Source: Bacillus sp. FJAT-27916 (GTDB lineage: Bacteria > Bacillota > Bacilli > Bacillales > Pradoshiaceae). Taken from it: a DNA stretch of 64,000 bases. This document shows, in pieces, positions 43,777 through 51,598 of this stretch. The stretch is from positions 2,922,352-2,986,351 of the forward strand of contig NZ_LFZV01000001.1 in the NCBI RefSeq assembly GCF_001183965.1, in the 5' to 3' direction. The notes beneath the pieces are model-generated. The model had not been told where the DNA came from. It made no database searches and worked only from the letters and a program-made list of their open reading frames with translations. The first letter of the stretch is position 1, and every line of letters begins with the position of its first letter. The position numbers were made by a program, and so were the translations under genes.

Positions 43777-44382
43777 TCACCTTTTGTTTAGACCATTAAA
43801 GATTAACGTCATGGCTGCTTCAAAAGCTTCCTCCGGAACATCATCTTGTTCCCAATACACCCATCTCATCCCTAAGAATTGGCCGATTGACATGAGACAA
43901 TAGGCAACCGTCTCTTGATCTAGCTGCTTAAATTCACCGGCTTCCATCCCAGCTGAAAGACTCCTTAGAAATCCATTAGCAAGCTTATTATAATACCACC
44001 GGTACAAATCCCTATCGACGACAACGGCTTGCTGCACAATACTGTATAAATTACGATGATTTTTTACCCAGCTAAAGAAAGCATGGAAGCCTGCCCTCTG
44101 CGCTTCCTCAAAAGTATTAGCATGATTCATCTCTTCCTTAATCGCTGTTCGTAATTCCCTGCTATACATGTGAATCAGCTCATCAAAGATGTCCTTCTTA
44201 GATGGAAAATAATTATAAAACGTTCCTTGGGCTACCTTAGCCTCTTGTGCAATATTCACAATGGAAGTCTCATAATAGCCCTTCTGACCAAACACCTCTT
44301 CAGCTGCATTGATGATTTTTTGCCTTGTCTCTAACCCTTTTGGAGTCAAACTCTTATCCTCTGTCGCCAGCTTTTCTGACAT
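43777..44382 (-). CDS. TetR/AcrR-family regulator (FadR-like)
   Basis: About 201 residues. N-terminal TetR HTH: AAEEVFGQKGYYETSIVNIA and GTFYNYFPSKKDIFDELI. The C-terminal ligand domain contains RNLYSIVQQAVVVDRDLYRW, similar to Bacillus FadR-type acyl-CoA sensors. First gene of the acyl-CoA/Liv operon, so it most likely represses that operon and responds to an acyl-CoA (inference). The ATG at 44382 follows GAGAGGTG; a GTG at 44391 lies within that site. Confidence 0.85.
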   Translation of the reverse strand: MSEKLATEDKSLTPKGLETRQKIINAAEEVFGQKGYYETSIVNIAQEAKVAQGTFYNYFPSKKDIFDELIHMYSRELRTAIKEEMNHANTFEEAQRAGFHAFFSWVKNHRNLYSIVQQAVVVDRDLYRWYYNKLANGFLRSLSAGMEAGEFKQLDQETVAYCLMSIGQFLGMRWVYWEQDDVPEEAFEAAMTLIFNGLNKR

Positions 44383-44404
44383 ATGAATCACCTCTCAATT
44401 TTTA

Positions 44405-44432
44405 ATTATAATAATTTATCAGAATATTTCAA
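44405..44432 (-). promoter_or_regulatory. Promoter of the TetR-acyl-CoA-Liv operon
   Basis: On the minus strand TTGAAA (44427-44432), 16-bp spacer, TATAAT (44405-44410), 22 bp upstream of the TetR start codon, giving a very short leader. No clear palindromic operator was found here. The rest of the gap to 44696 shows no gene. Confidence 0.7.
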
Positions 44433-44696
44433 TCATTTATTTCCAATTTTATGAATTTTTTTGCACATTACACTAAATTACTATTCTCAAGCTATACCAA
44501 AATAGCTCATCCTCCTGACTATTTTCTTTATCCTGTATACAGATACATTTCTTTTGTAAAAAAATTACATATCATTTGATATACTTAATTAACCACCAGT
44601 TAAAAAAGTATTTTCTTTCTCATCCCATTCTTAACTATCCTTCAGGGACTTTTTCACAGCAAGACCTGATTTTAGATAAAAGGCAGGTGAGTTTAT

Positions 44697-44996
44697 TTGT
44701 CTATCCTGATCGTAGTTACTTTTAGTCTCTTCTTCATCCTCATAGGTCTCTATGTCTCGAGGAAGGGAATCGTGAATTTTATTGCCGGATATCAGGAGGG
44801 ATCCATTCGCGATGAGAAGTTATTAGCGAAGAGGATTGGGGCTGTTCTCATCGCTTTTGGGCTGGAGTGTCTGGCTGTTTTTTTGGTTCATCGATTTGTC
44901 GTTCCTCTAAATTCTGTTTATATCGGCATTCTTGCAATCATCCATGTTTTCATCATTCTGCTCCTTTTCATTAAGCACCGGCTAAATTCCCTTTGA
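44697..44996 (+). CDS. DUF3784-like small membrane protein
   Basis: 99 residues with three predicted helices (about 2-20, 44-66, 72-92) and a short loop IAGYQEGSIRDEKLLAKRIGAVL that matches the DUF3784 pattern. Function unknown. Starts at TTG with AGGTGAG six bases upstream. Monocistronic with its own terminator. Confidence 0.7.
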   Translation: MSILIVVTFSLFFILIGLYVSRKGIVNFIAGYQEGSIRDEKLLAKRIGAVLIAFGLECLAVFLVHRFVVPLNSVYIGILAIIHVFIILLLFIKHRLNSL

Positions 44997-45014
44997 TAAA
45001 ATTTCTCCCATATG

Positions 45015-45049
45015 AATGACTCGAGGTATACACCTTGAGTCATTTTTTT
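45015..45049 (+). terminator. Terminator of the DUF3784-like gene
   Basis: AATGACTCGAGGT...ACCTTGAGTCATT (13-bp stem with one mismatch) then TTTTT. Confidence 0.9.
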
Positions 45050-45150
45050 ATGCAGATCCAGTCTTTTCGATTAAATCCCTCTCTCTCAGGGTATAGAACA
45101 AACAGTTATATTAAAATAATTATTTCATATATCAATAGGAGTGATTATTC

Positions 45151-46215
45151 ATGAATAGGTTTCTAGACATTCGCCCAGCATTTGATGATATCTCCAGAAA
45201 TCCAGGGATAACAAATCCAGCGAATCACCTCCGAACAGATGCCCAGCGAGCTAGCATCGAGTCCATCGTGAACCTGAAAAATGGGCAGCTATATTCAATG
45301 GAATATACGGCGGATTACAAGCTTGATCAAATCCTTGCAGCTGGAATCACCGATATTCCTCACTTAGTAGAGTTTGTGAATAGAGAGCTTTTGGATGATG
45401 GGAATGCGGAGGCCGGATCGAATAATGGCGGCTGCAGTGCGTTTACAGCGTCCACCCGGTCAGGGGAAATGATTTATGGGCGGAATTTCGATTATTTGAT
45501 GAATATGACCGCTGTGCTCGTTCGCACAAGACCAGAGAATGGCTATGCATCCATCGGCCTGGCGGATGCAGGCTGGATTGGCTATCTTGCGGGCAGCCTT
45601 GACGACGGAGTGACCGATCTTTCTCCAGCCGTCCTCTTCCCTTATTTGCTCATGGATGGAATGAATGAAAAAGGACTTGTGATTAGTGTCTTGAAGCTGG
45701 AAGGACCGCCAACAAGACAGAATACCGGAAAGCAGAATATCTCAACAACCGTAGCTATTCGTCTCGTACTGGACCGGGCGGCCAATGTAGATGAGGCAAT
45801 TGAATTATTCAAGGGCTATGATATGCAGGCATCGAGCAATACATCGTCGTTCCACTTCTTGGTCGCAGATGCAAGTGGTCGTGCAGTCGTGCTTGAATAT
45901 TGTCACGATGTCTTCTCTGTCGTGGAAGAACATTATGTCACCAATTTCTATCTAGACCCTTCCATGGATGGATATGGTCATGGCGTAGAACGTTATCGCA
46001 TATTGCAGTCCGTGCTCGAGTTCAAAAAAGAGGCGCTCACGGAAGGCGAGGCGATGTCCCTTCTCCAACTCGTCAGCCAGGAGAAAACAGAGGAATCAAC
46101 GAGCTTTACACAATGGTCCACTGTGTATAATTTAAGCAAACTGACAGGAACGGCCAGCGTTTTACGAGATTATGATCATTTATTTACGTTCTCATTGGAT
46201 AAGCCCCTAACTTGA
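45151..46215 (+). CDS. Linear amide C-N hydrolase / choloylglycine hydrolase-like (Ntn fold)
   Basis: 354 residues, no signal peptide. The Ntn-hydrolase nucleophile is Cys95 in NNGGCSAFTA, followed by GEMIYGRNFDYL, the standard continuation in choloylglycine hydrolases, penicillin V acylases and C45 acyltransferases. Unlike most of these, Cys95 is internal, so autoproteolysis after GG would be needed to free it, as in C45 enzymes. LEYCHDVFSVVEEHYVTNFY is the later substrate-pocket part. The substrate may be an N-acyl amide, homoserine lactone, bile salt or beta-lactam. Good GGAG-type site before the ATG; single gene. Confidence 0.8.
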   Translation: MNRFLDIRPAFDDISRNPGITNPANHLRTDAQRASIESIVNLKNGQLYSMEYTADYKLDQILAAGITDIPHLVEFVNRELLDDGNAEAGSNNGGCSAFTASTRSGEMIYGRNFDYLMNMTAVLVRTRPENGYASIGLADAGWIGYLAGSLDDGVTDLSPAVLFPYLLMDGMNEKGLVISVLKLEGPPTRQNTGKQNISTTVAIRLVLDRAANVDEAIELFKGYDMQASSNTSSFHFLVADASGRAVVLEYCHDVFSVVEEHYVTNFYLDPSMDGYGHGVERYRILQSVLEFKKEALTEGEAMSLLQLVSQEKTEESTSFTQWSTVYNLSKLTGTASVLRDYDHLFTFSLDKPLT

Positions 46216-46222
46216 TAAGGCT

Positions 46223-46266
46223 GGCGCAAAATCTGTATGGTGGATTTTGCGCCGGTCTCTTATTTT
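46223..46266 (+). terminator. Terminator of the amidase gene
   Basis: GGCGCAAAATC-N9-GATTTTGCGCC, 11-bp perfect stem, then GGTCTCTTATTTT. Confidence 0.8.
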
Positions 46267-46369
46267 GCCGTAAAATGCCGCTGTATCCCCCTGTGATATT
46301 TTACCACTTTGCAAGAATAAAGAATTATTTTAATATTATTAAGCAAAATTTAAGAAACAGGAGGTTTAT

Positions 46370-48241
46370 GTGATTTTTTGTATTTCAGCTCTCATTTTAC
46401 TCGGTTTGTCTTACCTTCTGGCAAAGAAAAATAAAAAATACCAGAAGTACCTAATCATCATCAATACGATGATTGCTCTTAACTACATAATTTGGAGATT
46501 CACGACAATCTCTTTTTCTTCCGTTATTAGCTTTATTCTCGGAATTTTGCTTATAGCTGCTGAATTAATTGGCTTATGCCAATTCTTCACCTTCCAGTTC
46601 CTATTTCTTAGAAAATACAATCGAAAGGAAAAATCATGGGACTGTTATAAGGATCAAGATTTACCTGTAGTAGACGTACTTATCTGTACCTATAATGAAT
46701 CTCCATCCTTGCTCAAGAAAACACTTGTGGCTGCTTTAAATATGCATTATCCAGCAGATAAGCTGAATGTATATGTCTGTGATGACGGCAATCGAAAGGA
46801 GATTGGATCTTTATGTCGAGAGTACGGATGTCATTGGATTACCCGGCAGGATACGAAAGGTGCGAAAGCTGGAAACATTAATCATGCCTTATCGAAGACT
46901 ACTGGAGATCTGTTTCTTGTACTTGATGCTGATATGATTCCGAAAAAGGAATTCCTTATCAAGACCTTGGGTTATTTCGCAGATGAGGATGTTGCATTTG
47001 TCCAAACTCCGCAAGTATTCTACAACATGGATATGTATCAGTACAATTACAGAAGTGATATTCCAAATGAACAGGATTTCTTCATGCGGGATGTTCAGGA
47101 AGCTCGTGCTGCAATCAATGCCGTATTGCATGTTGGAACCAACGCTCTCTTCAGAAAGAAGTATGTGGAGGAAATCGGGGGATATCCCACTTGCTCGATT
47201 ACGGAAGACATGGGGGTCGGCTTGCTTCTGCACGCCAAACAATATAAAGGAGTTTTCGTCAATGAAGAGCTCGCATATGGTATAAGTGCCCAGACCTACA
47301 CAGACCTATTGAAACAGCGTGACCGCTGGTGCCGCGGCAATCTGCAGATTATGTACAAGCTTTGGCCAAAAGCATCTAAGGGTCTTAGCATGGCCCAAAG
47401 ACTTGCTTATTTTGACGGGCTGCTTTATTGGTTTTCGAGCATCCAAAAGATGATCTACCTTATGATGCCAATTCTCTTTTTAATCTTTGCCATCCCTATT
47501 ATTCATGCTTCGGTTTACGACCTTATCATGTTGTTTATTCCGTTTATTATCGGGCAATTATTAATCTTCAAAGCTCTCTCGCCGAAAACACGGTCGATTA
47601 GATGGTCCCATATTTATGATACAGCAATGGCTCCTCATCTAACGGTTTCTATCCTTAAGCAACTATTTAAACTGAAGATTGCCTTTCATGTAACACCAAA
47701 GGAGACGGAATATAAGAAGGGATATTTCCAGCTCCGGATTGTTCTTCCTCATATTATTCTGGCAGTTCTTTCGTTAGTAAGCTGGTATACTGGCTATCTT
47801 TATCTTGAGAATGGTATTATTACGCTTCCTTCCTACCTCATCAATATGATGTGGAGTGTCTTTAATTTGTTTGCGTTAATCATATGCATTTATGTTGCTT
47901 ATCAGAAACCGATCACACATAAGCCAGAGCAAATTTCATTAGATGCACCCGTTGATGTGGCAATCAAGACAACTGCCAATGGAGCAGCCAGGAAATTCCC
48001 GCTCCATTATTATGCGGATAACAAGGCTGGGATCGCCCATTACGGACGCTGCCCATTTAGTATTCATCAACAGATTTGGTTCAGCTACGATGGTATTAAC
48101 TATTTGAAGGCTAGAATTTCCAAAACCAATAGTCGATATATTGAATTGCTTTTCGCTGAGCTCGATAACAAGGAATTTCATATTTATATGAACCATTACG
48201 CGGAATACCTTCAAACACCTTATAAATTTGAACAAGCATAA
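46370..48241 (+). CDS. Cellulose synthase-like processive glycosyltransferase (GT2)
   Basis: 623-residue membrane enzyme. Two N-terminal helices, cytosolic GT2 domain with Asp138/139 (VCDDGN), D186xD188 (VLDADM), TED at 278-280 and Q316xxRW (QRDRWCRG), then several C-terminal helices and a small C-terminal domain (about 530-620). This is the BcsA/processive beta-glycan synthase layout. The C-terminal domain sits where BcsA has PilZ, but the RxxxR c-di-GMP motif was not seen. No BcsB, BcsZ or cyclase gene adjoins. Starts at GTG after AGGAGG. It would make and extrude a beta-glucan-like polymer; sugar unknown. Confidence 0.85.
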   Translation: MIFCISALILLGLSYLLAKKNKKYQKYLIIINTMIALNYIIWRFTTISFSSVISFILGILLIAAELIGLCQFFTFQFLFLRKYNRKEKSWDCYKDQDLPVVDVLICTYNESPSLLKKTLVAALNMHYPADKLNVYVCDDGNRKEIGSLCREYGCHWITRQDTKGAKAGNINHALSKTTGDLFLVLDADMIPKKEFLIKTLGYFADEDVAFVQTPQVFYNMDMYQYNYRSDIPNEQDFFMRDVQEARAAINAVLHVGTNALFRKKYVEEIGGYPTCSITEDMGVGLLLHAKQYKGVFVNEELAYGISAQTYTDLLKQRDRWCRGNLQIMYKLWPKASKGLSMAQRLAYFDGLLYWFSSIQKMIYLMMPILFLIFAIPIIHASVYDLIMLFIPFIIGQLLIFKALSPKTRSIRWSHIYDTAMAPHLTVSILKQLFKLKIAFHVTPKETEYKKGYFQLRIVLPHIILAVLSLVSWYTGYLYLENGIITLPSYLINMMWSVFNLFALIICIYVAYQKPITHKPEQISLDAPVDVAIKTTANGAARKFPLHYYADNKAGIAHYGRCPFSIHQQIWFSYDGINYLKARISKTNSRYIELLFAELDNKEFHIYMNHYAEYLQTPYKFEQA

Positions 48242-48288
48242 ATAATAACACCAAGAGGCTGGTACATAAGTATCTCAGCCAATGATAA

Positions 48289-48350
48289 ACCCGAAGGATT
48301 AGACGATAAATGAATGAATCTATCATCTAATCCTTCGGGTCTTTATTTGT
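48289..48350 (+). terminator. Terminator of the glycosyltransferase gene
   Basis: ACCCGAAGGATTAGA...TCTAATCCTTCGGGT, 15-bp perfect stem with a 22-nt loop, then CTTTATTTG. The following 48351-48616 holds no recognisable gene. Confidence 0.85.
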
Positions 48351-48616
48351 TGTTTTCTATGCATGAGTTGATTGTGACCTTCTACTATTAGTGACTAGCG
48401 GAATGGAACGGGCTTGTCTTTCCAACTGCTACCCGAATAGGAAGAATAAGTGACAATCATTCGTTTTTGAAAATCATTTACTCCATTTTCCCAGCCTCTT
48501 TTTTGATAAGAACATCAAATCCAGTTTAATAATACCAATCGATTATTCTGCATAAGCTTAATAAATGTTTAAATAGCCCTTATTTTAGGAAATGTATAGA
48601 AAGTAGGAGGTCATTT

Positions 48617-49270
48617 ATGGATGCTTTGTTATATTTACTTTTTGCCCTCGCCTATTTAGGCCTATTCATCTTCCTGCTTCTAACTATCAAACGGAGCGGT
48701 CTAGCTGTCTTGTCTAATGTTCTCATCCTTGTCATAACACCATTGATTTATGACAATACCATTCTTGGGATTGGGAAATGGATTGGAGAAGGAGAGCTTT
48801 TAAAGAATTTAAATGCGGCGCGCTATTGGCTGCATGCCATATTCACCCCGCTGTTAATTGTCTTTTCCCTGGATGTCCTTCGCAGAGCTCGTATTAATTG
48901 GGCCAATACGTCTGCCGCCATGTGGATCACGGTTATTTATACGCTTATCGCTTTCCTCGTTGAGCTGTTTACGGTTGTACTCGGTCTTACCCTAAAAGCA
49001 GAAACCACATTTGGTGTATTAAAGTATTCAGCGACAAATTCCCCTTCAGGTCCGCCTGTCATGATCTTGATGGTTACGCTTGCTCTTTTGGCTGCATCGA
49101 TTTTTCTTTGGAAGCGGACAGGATGGTTTTGGATGTTTATCGGTGTCGCCCTGATGCTTATCGGCAGCCTGGTTGATCTTCCAATAGAAAGCGGAGCCAT
49201 CACGAATGCATTCGAGTTAATTCTTCTTACATCCCTCATTTGGACGAAATATCATCAGGATAAGAATTAG
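48617..49270 (+). CDS. Uncharacterised six-helix membrane protein
   Basis: 217 residues with six to seven predicted membrane helices and short loops; the best-conserved-looking region is NAARYWLHAIFTPLLIVFSLDVLRRA. I do not recognise a family. ATG start after TAGGAGG; its own terminator follows. No clue from neighbours. Confidence 0.7.
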   Translation: MDALLYLLFALAYLGLFIFLLLTIKRSGLAVLSNVLILVITPLIYDNTILGIGKWIGEGELLKNLNAARYWLHAIFTPLLIVFSLDVLRRARINWANTSAAMWITVIYTLIAFLVELFTVVLGLTLKAETTFGVLKYSATNSPSGPPVMILMVTLALLAASIFLWKRTGWFWMFIGVALMLIGSLVDLPIESGAITNAFELILLTSLIWTKYHQDKN

Positions 49271-49281
49271 CCATAAAGAAA

Positions 49282-49320
49282 GGCTTCCGTTCATGGTGGA
49301 ACGGGAGCCCTTCTCATTTT
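49282..49320 (+). terminator. Terminator after the six-helix protein gene
   Basis: GGCTTCCGTTC-N6-GAACGGGAGCC (one G-T pair) followed by CTTCTCATTTT. Confidence 0.75.
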
Positions 49321-49901
49321 ATACGAGCCATTTCTTAATGGTAGAGAATAGTTGTTCAAGATTGATTGGCTTTGTTCGTAAATCAGATACACCACATTCG
49401 AGACATTTTTCTTGATCCCCTTTAAATGCCTTTGCGGTTAGTACCAAGATGGGAGTCGTTTCAAATGCCTTATTAGCCCGGATAGCCTTCAATTACTCTC
49501 ATCTTCCGAGAAATCTTCAATCATCCCATACCCATTCTGAAAATAAATATCTAACAACGACCGCAATTCAATCAGAAACGCTCGTCCTTCGACTGAGCCT
49601 GTTAAGTCATCCAGCTTCTCATATCCCTGCTTTGTCGGTCACTGATTGACTTTATCATTTCATCATTCACACCATGTACATTCTCAATCGCAACCTGGGA
49701 AAGAATCGCATCAATGTATTGATAGTTTTGTTGAATCTCTTGTGTAATATGTAATTGTTCGGACCGTTCATTAACAATTTCCAAAAAATCCTTGCGGGTA
49801 CTATTCAGCATTCCCATGAGAATACAGAAAACAATCGCAGATACAAACATGATTACGGTAAATCCGATAATGATTGTCTTCCTAAATCCAATTCTATTCA
49901 T
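49319..49901 (-). pseudogene. Relic of a hybrid sensor histidine kinase
   Basis: The minus strand encodes a kinase N-terminus (MNRIGFRKTIIIGFTVIMFV with a membrane helix, then a four-helix-type sensory segment to about 49620), a frameshift, the continuation EGRAFLIELRSLLDIYF, a stop near 49492, and then the C-terminal half of a receiver domain (TTPILVLTAKAFKGDQEKCL, KPINLEQLFSTIKKWLV) to a TAA at 49319. The HisKA, HATPase and start of the receiver are gone by internal deletion. Typical of hybrid kinases with MCP-like input. Non-functional. Confidence 0.75.
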
Positions 49902-49994
49902 GGTTTCATCCGTCCAATCTATAAACTTAATCAATTCATTGTAATCTTCAGATATCGGGATGAATACAGGTACTATATTCCATAAAATAACCGG

Positions 49995-50025
49995 CAAAAA
50001 AACTGGTCCATAATCTGGACCAGTT
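49995..50025 (-). terminator. Terminator of the ferredoxin-NADP reductase gene
   Basis: AACTGGTCC-N7-GGACCAGTT, 9-bp stem overlapping the stop codon; on the minus strand followed by TTTTT. Confidence 0.9.
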
Positions 50026-51071
50026 CACCCATTTCCATATGCATGCCGCTCTTTAATGAGCTTTTCATTTCTTGTCTTAAATACTTCATTATGGGAGGAG
50101 ACCATACCTGACGGATGGGAGGATGGGTCAATATATTGCTTTGCGCTATTAACCGCGTTGACTGCATCCTGAAAGGCTCCAAGGAGCATATATACCTTTC
50201 CATCGTACGCAATATTATCACCGGCAGCGAACAATCCTTCGACCGAAAGCACTCCCTTTCCTGTACTCTCAAAATAAGCTTCATTCGTTTTCCTCGGCTC
50301 AATGGCTTCGGCGAAGCTCACAGAAGATTCCCGATGATATCCATGATTAATAAGAACATCATCTACTTCAAGAAGCTGATTTACACCATCCACTGTAATA
50401 GCGGCAGCAGCGATGACATCCTTTTCTTCATTGGGATACAGGCGAGTAATCATTCCGTTTAGAATAATGGCTACTCCATTCTCCCTCAATTTCTTCACCT
50501 GTGCCTCATGGGCTGACAGCTCTTCCTTTCGATAGACAACCGTCACGTTCTTCGCTACGTTCATTAGTTCTACAGCCCAGTCAACAGCTGTATTTCCGCC
50601 TCCGGATATCAGCACTCTGCTACCTCGGAACCGGTCTATTCTTCCAACGGTATAATGAAGATTTGTCAATTCATATTTGTGGGCATCTTCAACCTCCAGC
50701 TTTTGCGGGGAGATGATGCCGCCGCCATTAGCCAGAATAACTGCTTTTGAATAGTGAACCTCTCCATCACTTGCTGTTATGACGAATAAGTCTCCCTCTT
50801 TCTCAATCCGCTCAACTTTCTGATTCAGGCATACAGCAGGATGGAAGGTTAAACCTTGTTCAATAAGGTCTTCACAAAATTCATGCGCGAGGACAGGTCT
50901 GAGTCCCCCTACGTCCCAAATCATCTTCTCTGGATAAATTCTCACCTTTCCACCAAGGGTGTTCTGACATTCAATTATCTTTGTTTTCATCTCCCTTAAT
51001 CCGCTGTAAAACGCACTATACAAACCGGCAGGTCCTCCGCCGATAATCGTTATATCAAATAATTCTTTCAT
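50025..51071 (-). CDS. Ferredoxin-NADP+ reductase type 2 (YcgT/YumC-like)
   Basis: 348-residue flavoprotein of the thioredoxin-reductase-like FNR family. FAD site IIGGGPAGLYSAFYSGLR, NADPH site VLISGGGNTAVDWAVEL, and the C-terminal FAD motif GLFAAGDNIAYDGKVYMLLGAFQDA. The redox CxxC of thioredoxin reductase is absent, as expected for FNR. It would reduce ferredoxin or flavodoxin with NADPH. A Fur-type box sits upstream, so iron limitation probably induces it; the YcgT paralogue is iron-regulated in Bacillus, which favours that identity. Start ATG at 51071. Confidence 0.88.
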   Translation of the reverse strand: MKELFDITIIGGGPAGLYSAFYSGLREMKTKIIECQNTLGGKVRIYPEKMIWDVGGLRPVLAHEFCEDLIEQGLTFHPAVCLNQKVERIEKEGDLFVITASDGEVHYSKAVILANGGGIISPQKLEVEDAHKYELTNLHYTVGRIDRFRGSRVLISGGGNTAVDWAVELMNVAKNVTVVYRKEELSAHEAQVKKLRENGVAIILNGMITRLYPNEEKDVIAAAAITVDGVNQLLEVDDVLINHGYHRESSVSFAEAIEPRKTNEAYFESTGKGVLSVEGLFAAGDNIAYDGKVYMLLGAFQDAVNAVNSAKQYIDPSSHPSGMVSSHNEVFKTRNEKLIKERHAYGNG

Positions 51072-51124
51072 AATGATCTCCTTATTATTATGATAGATGA
51101 CCTATTTGCTACTCTTAGTATAAA

Positions 51125-51145
51125 TGAAAATAATTATCATTATCA
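51125..51145 (-). promoter_or_regulatory. Fur box upstream of the ferredoxin-NADP reductase gene
   Basis: TGAAAATAATTATCA (51125-51139) matches the 7-1-7 Fur consensus TGATAATNATTATCA with one mismatch and extends as ATTATC to 51145. 54 bp upstream of the start codon. Supports repression by iron-loaded Fur. Confidence 0.8.
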
Positions 51146-51285
51146 ATAAAAGTTTGTCATTATCTTACATTCTACCGTCTCACCTAGACAGGATACTTCA
51201 AAATCAGTCTCTCCACATTCAGTCTGCAATTTGATATAATGGTAAAAATAGAATTGAATGTAACCTTAATAATTGGAGATGTGCC

Positions 51286-51570
51286 ATGTTTGAACTATTC
51301 ATGGACGTAGATTATCAAGCCATTAGACAGGCCGTATTTGCTGCCTATCTACTCACGATTGTCTTTCCGATTGCTGTTATGTACTTCACGAACCATAACG
51401 GATCTTTCGCAGAAGACCAAACAATTGGCTTATCTCAAGCGTCCATTCTATATGTTAATGATAAATGCAATGTTGCGGACCGTAGAAAAACACAGCGCTT
51501 CTTCACCTTATTCCGATTGAAAGTCATGCCGACGGATAACGAAGACGCTCATTCCTTCTCTTTTGTATAA
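51286..51570 (+). CDS. mifM: MifM-like translation-arrest leader peptide (membrane insertion monitor)
   Basis: 94 residues with one N-terminal membrane helix (about 12-34, IRQAVFAAYLLTIVFPIAVMYF). The C-terminal part RRKTQRFFTLFRLKVMPTDN...EDA resembles the arrest region of B. subtilis MifM as I recall it (basic and aromatic residues, then an acidic DEEDA-type run; here DNEDA). It ends 29 bp before the yidC2 start, and its last codons form a hairpin arm that covers the yidC2 ribosome binding site. Known mechanism: when YidC1 activity is low the MifM nascent chain is not inserted, the ribosome stalls near the end, the hairpin opens and yidC2 is translated. Stalling here is inference. ATG after GGAGATG. 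Confidence 0.8.
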   Translation: MFELFMDVDYQAIRQAVFAAYLLTIVFPIAVMYFTNHNGSFAEDQTIGLSQASILYVNDKCNVADRRKTQRFFTLFRLKVMPTDNEDAHSFSFV

Positions 51571-51593
51571 ACCATACAAACTTTGAGGAGGAA
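51552..51593 (+). promoter_or_regulatory. mRNA hairpin sequestering the yidC2 ribosome binding site
   Basis: TTCCTTCTC (51552-51560, last codons of the mifM-like gene) pairs along its full length (one G-U) with GAGGAGGAA (51585-51593, the yidC2 Shine-Dalgarno). Inside it TTTGTAT (51562-51568) pairs with ATACAAA (51574-51580). The mifM stop codon lies in the loop, so a stalled ribosome would disrupt the stem. Confidence 0.8.
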
Positions 51594-51598
51594 TTTAA

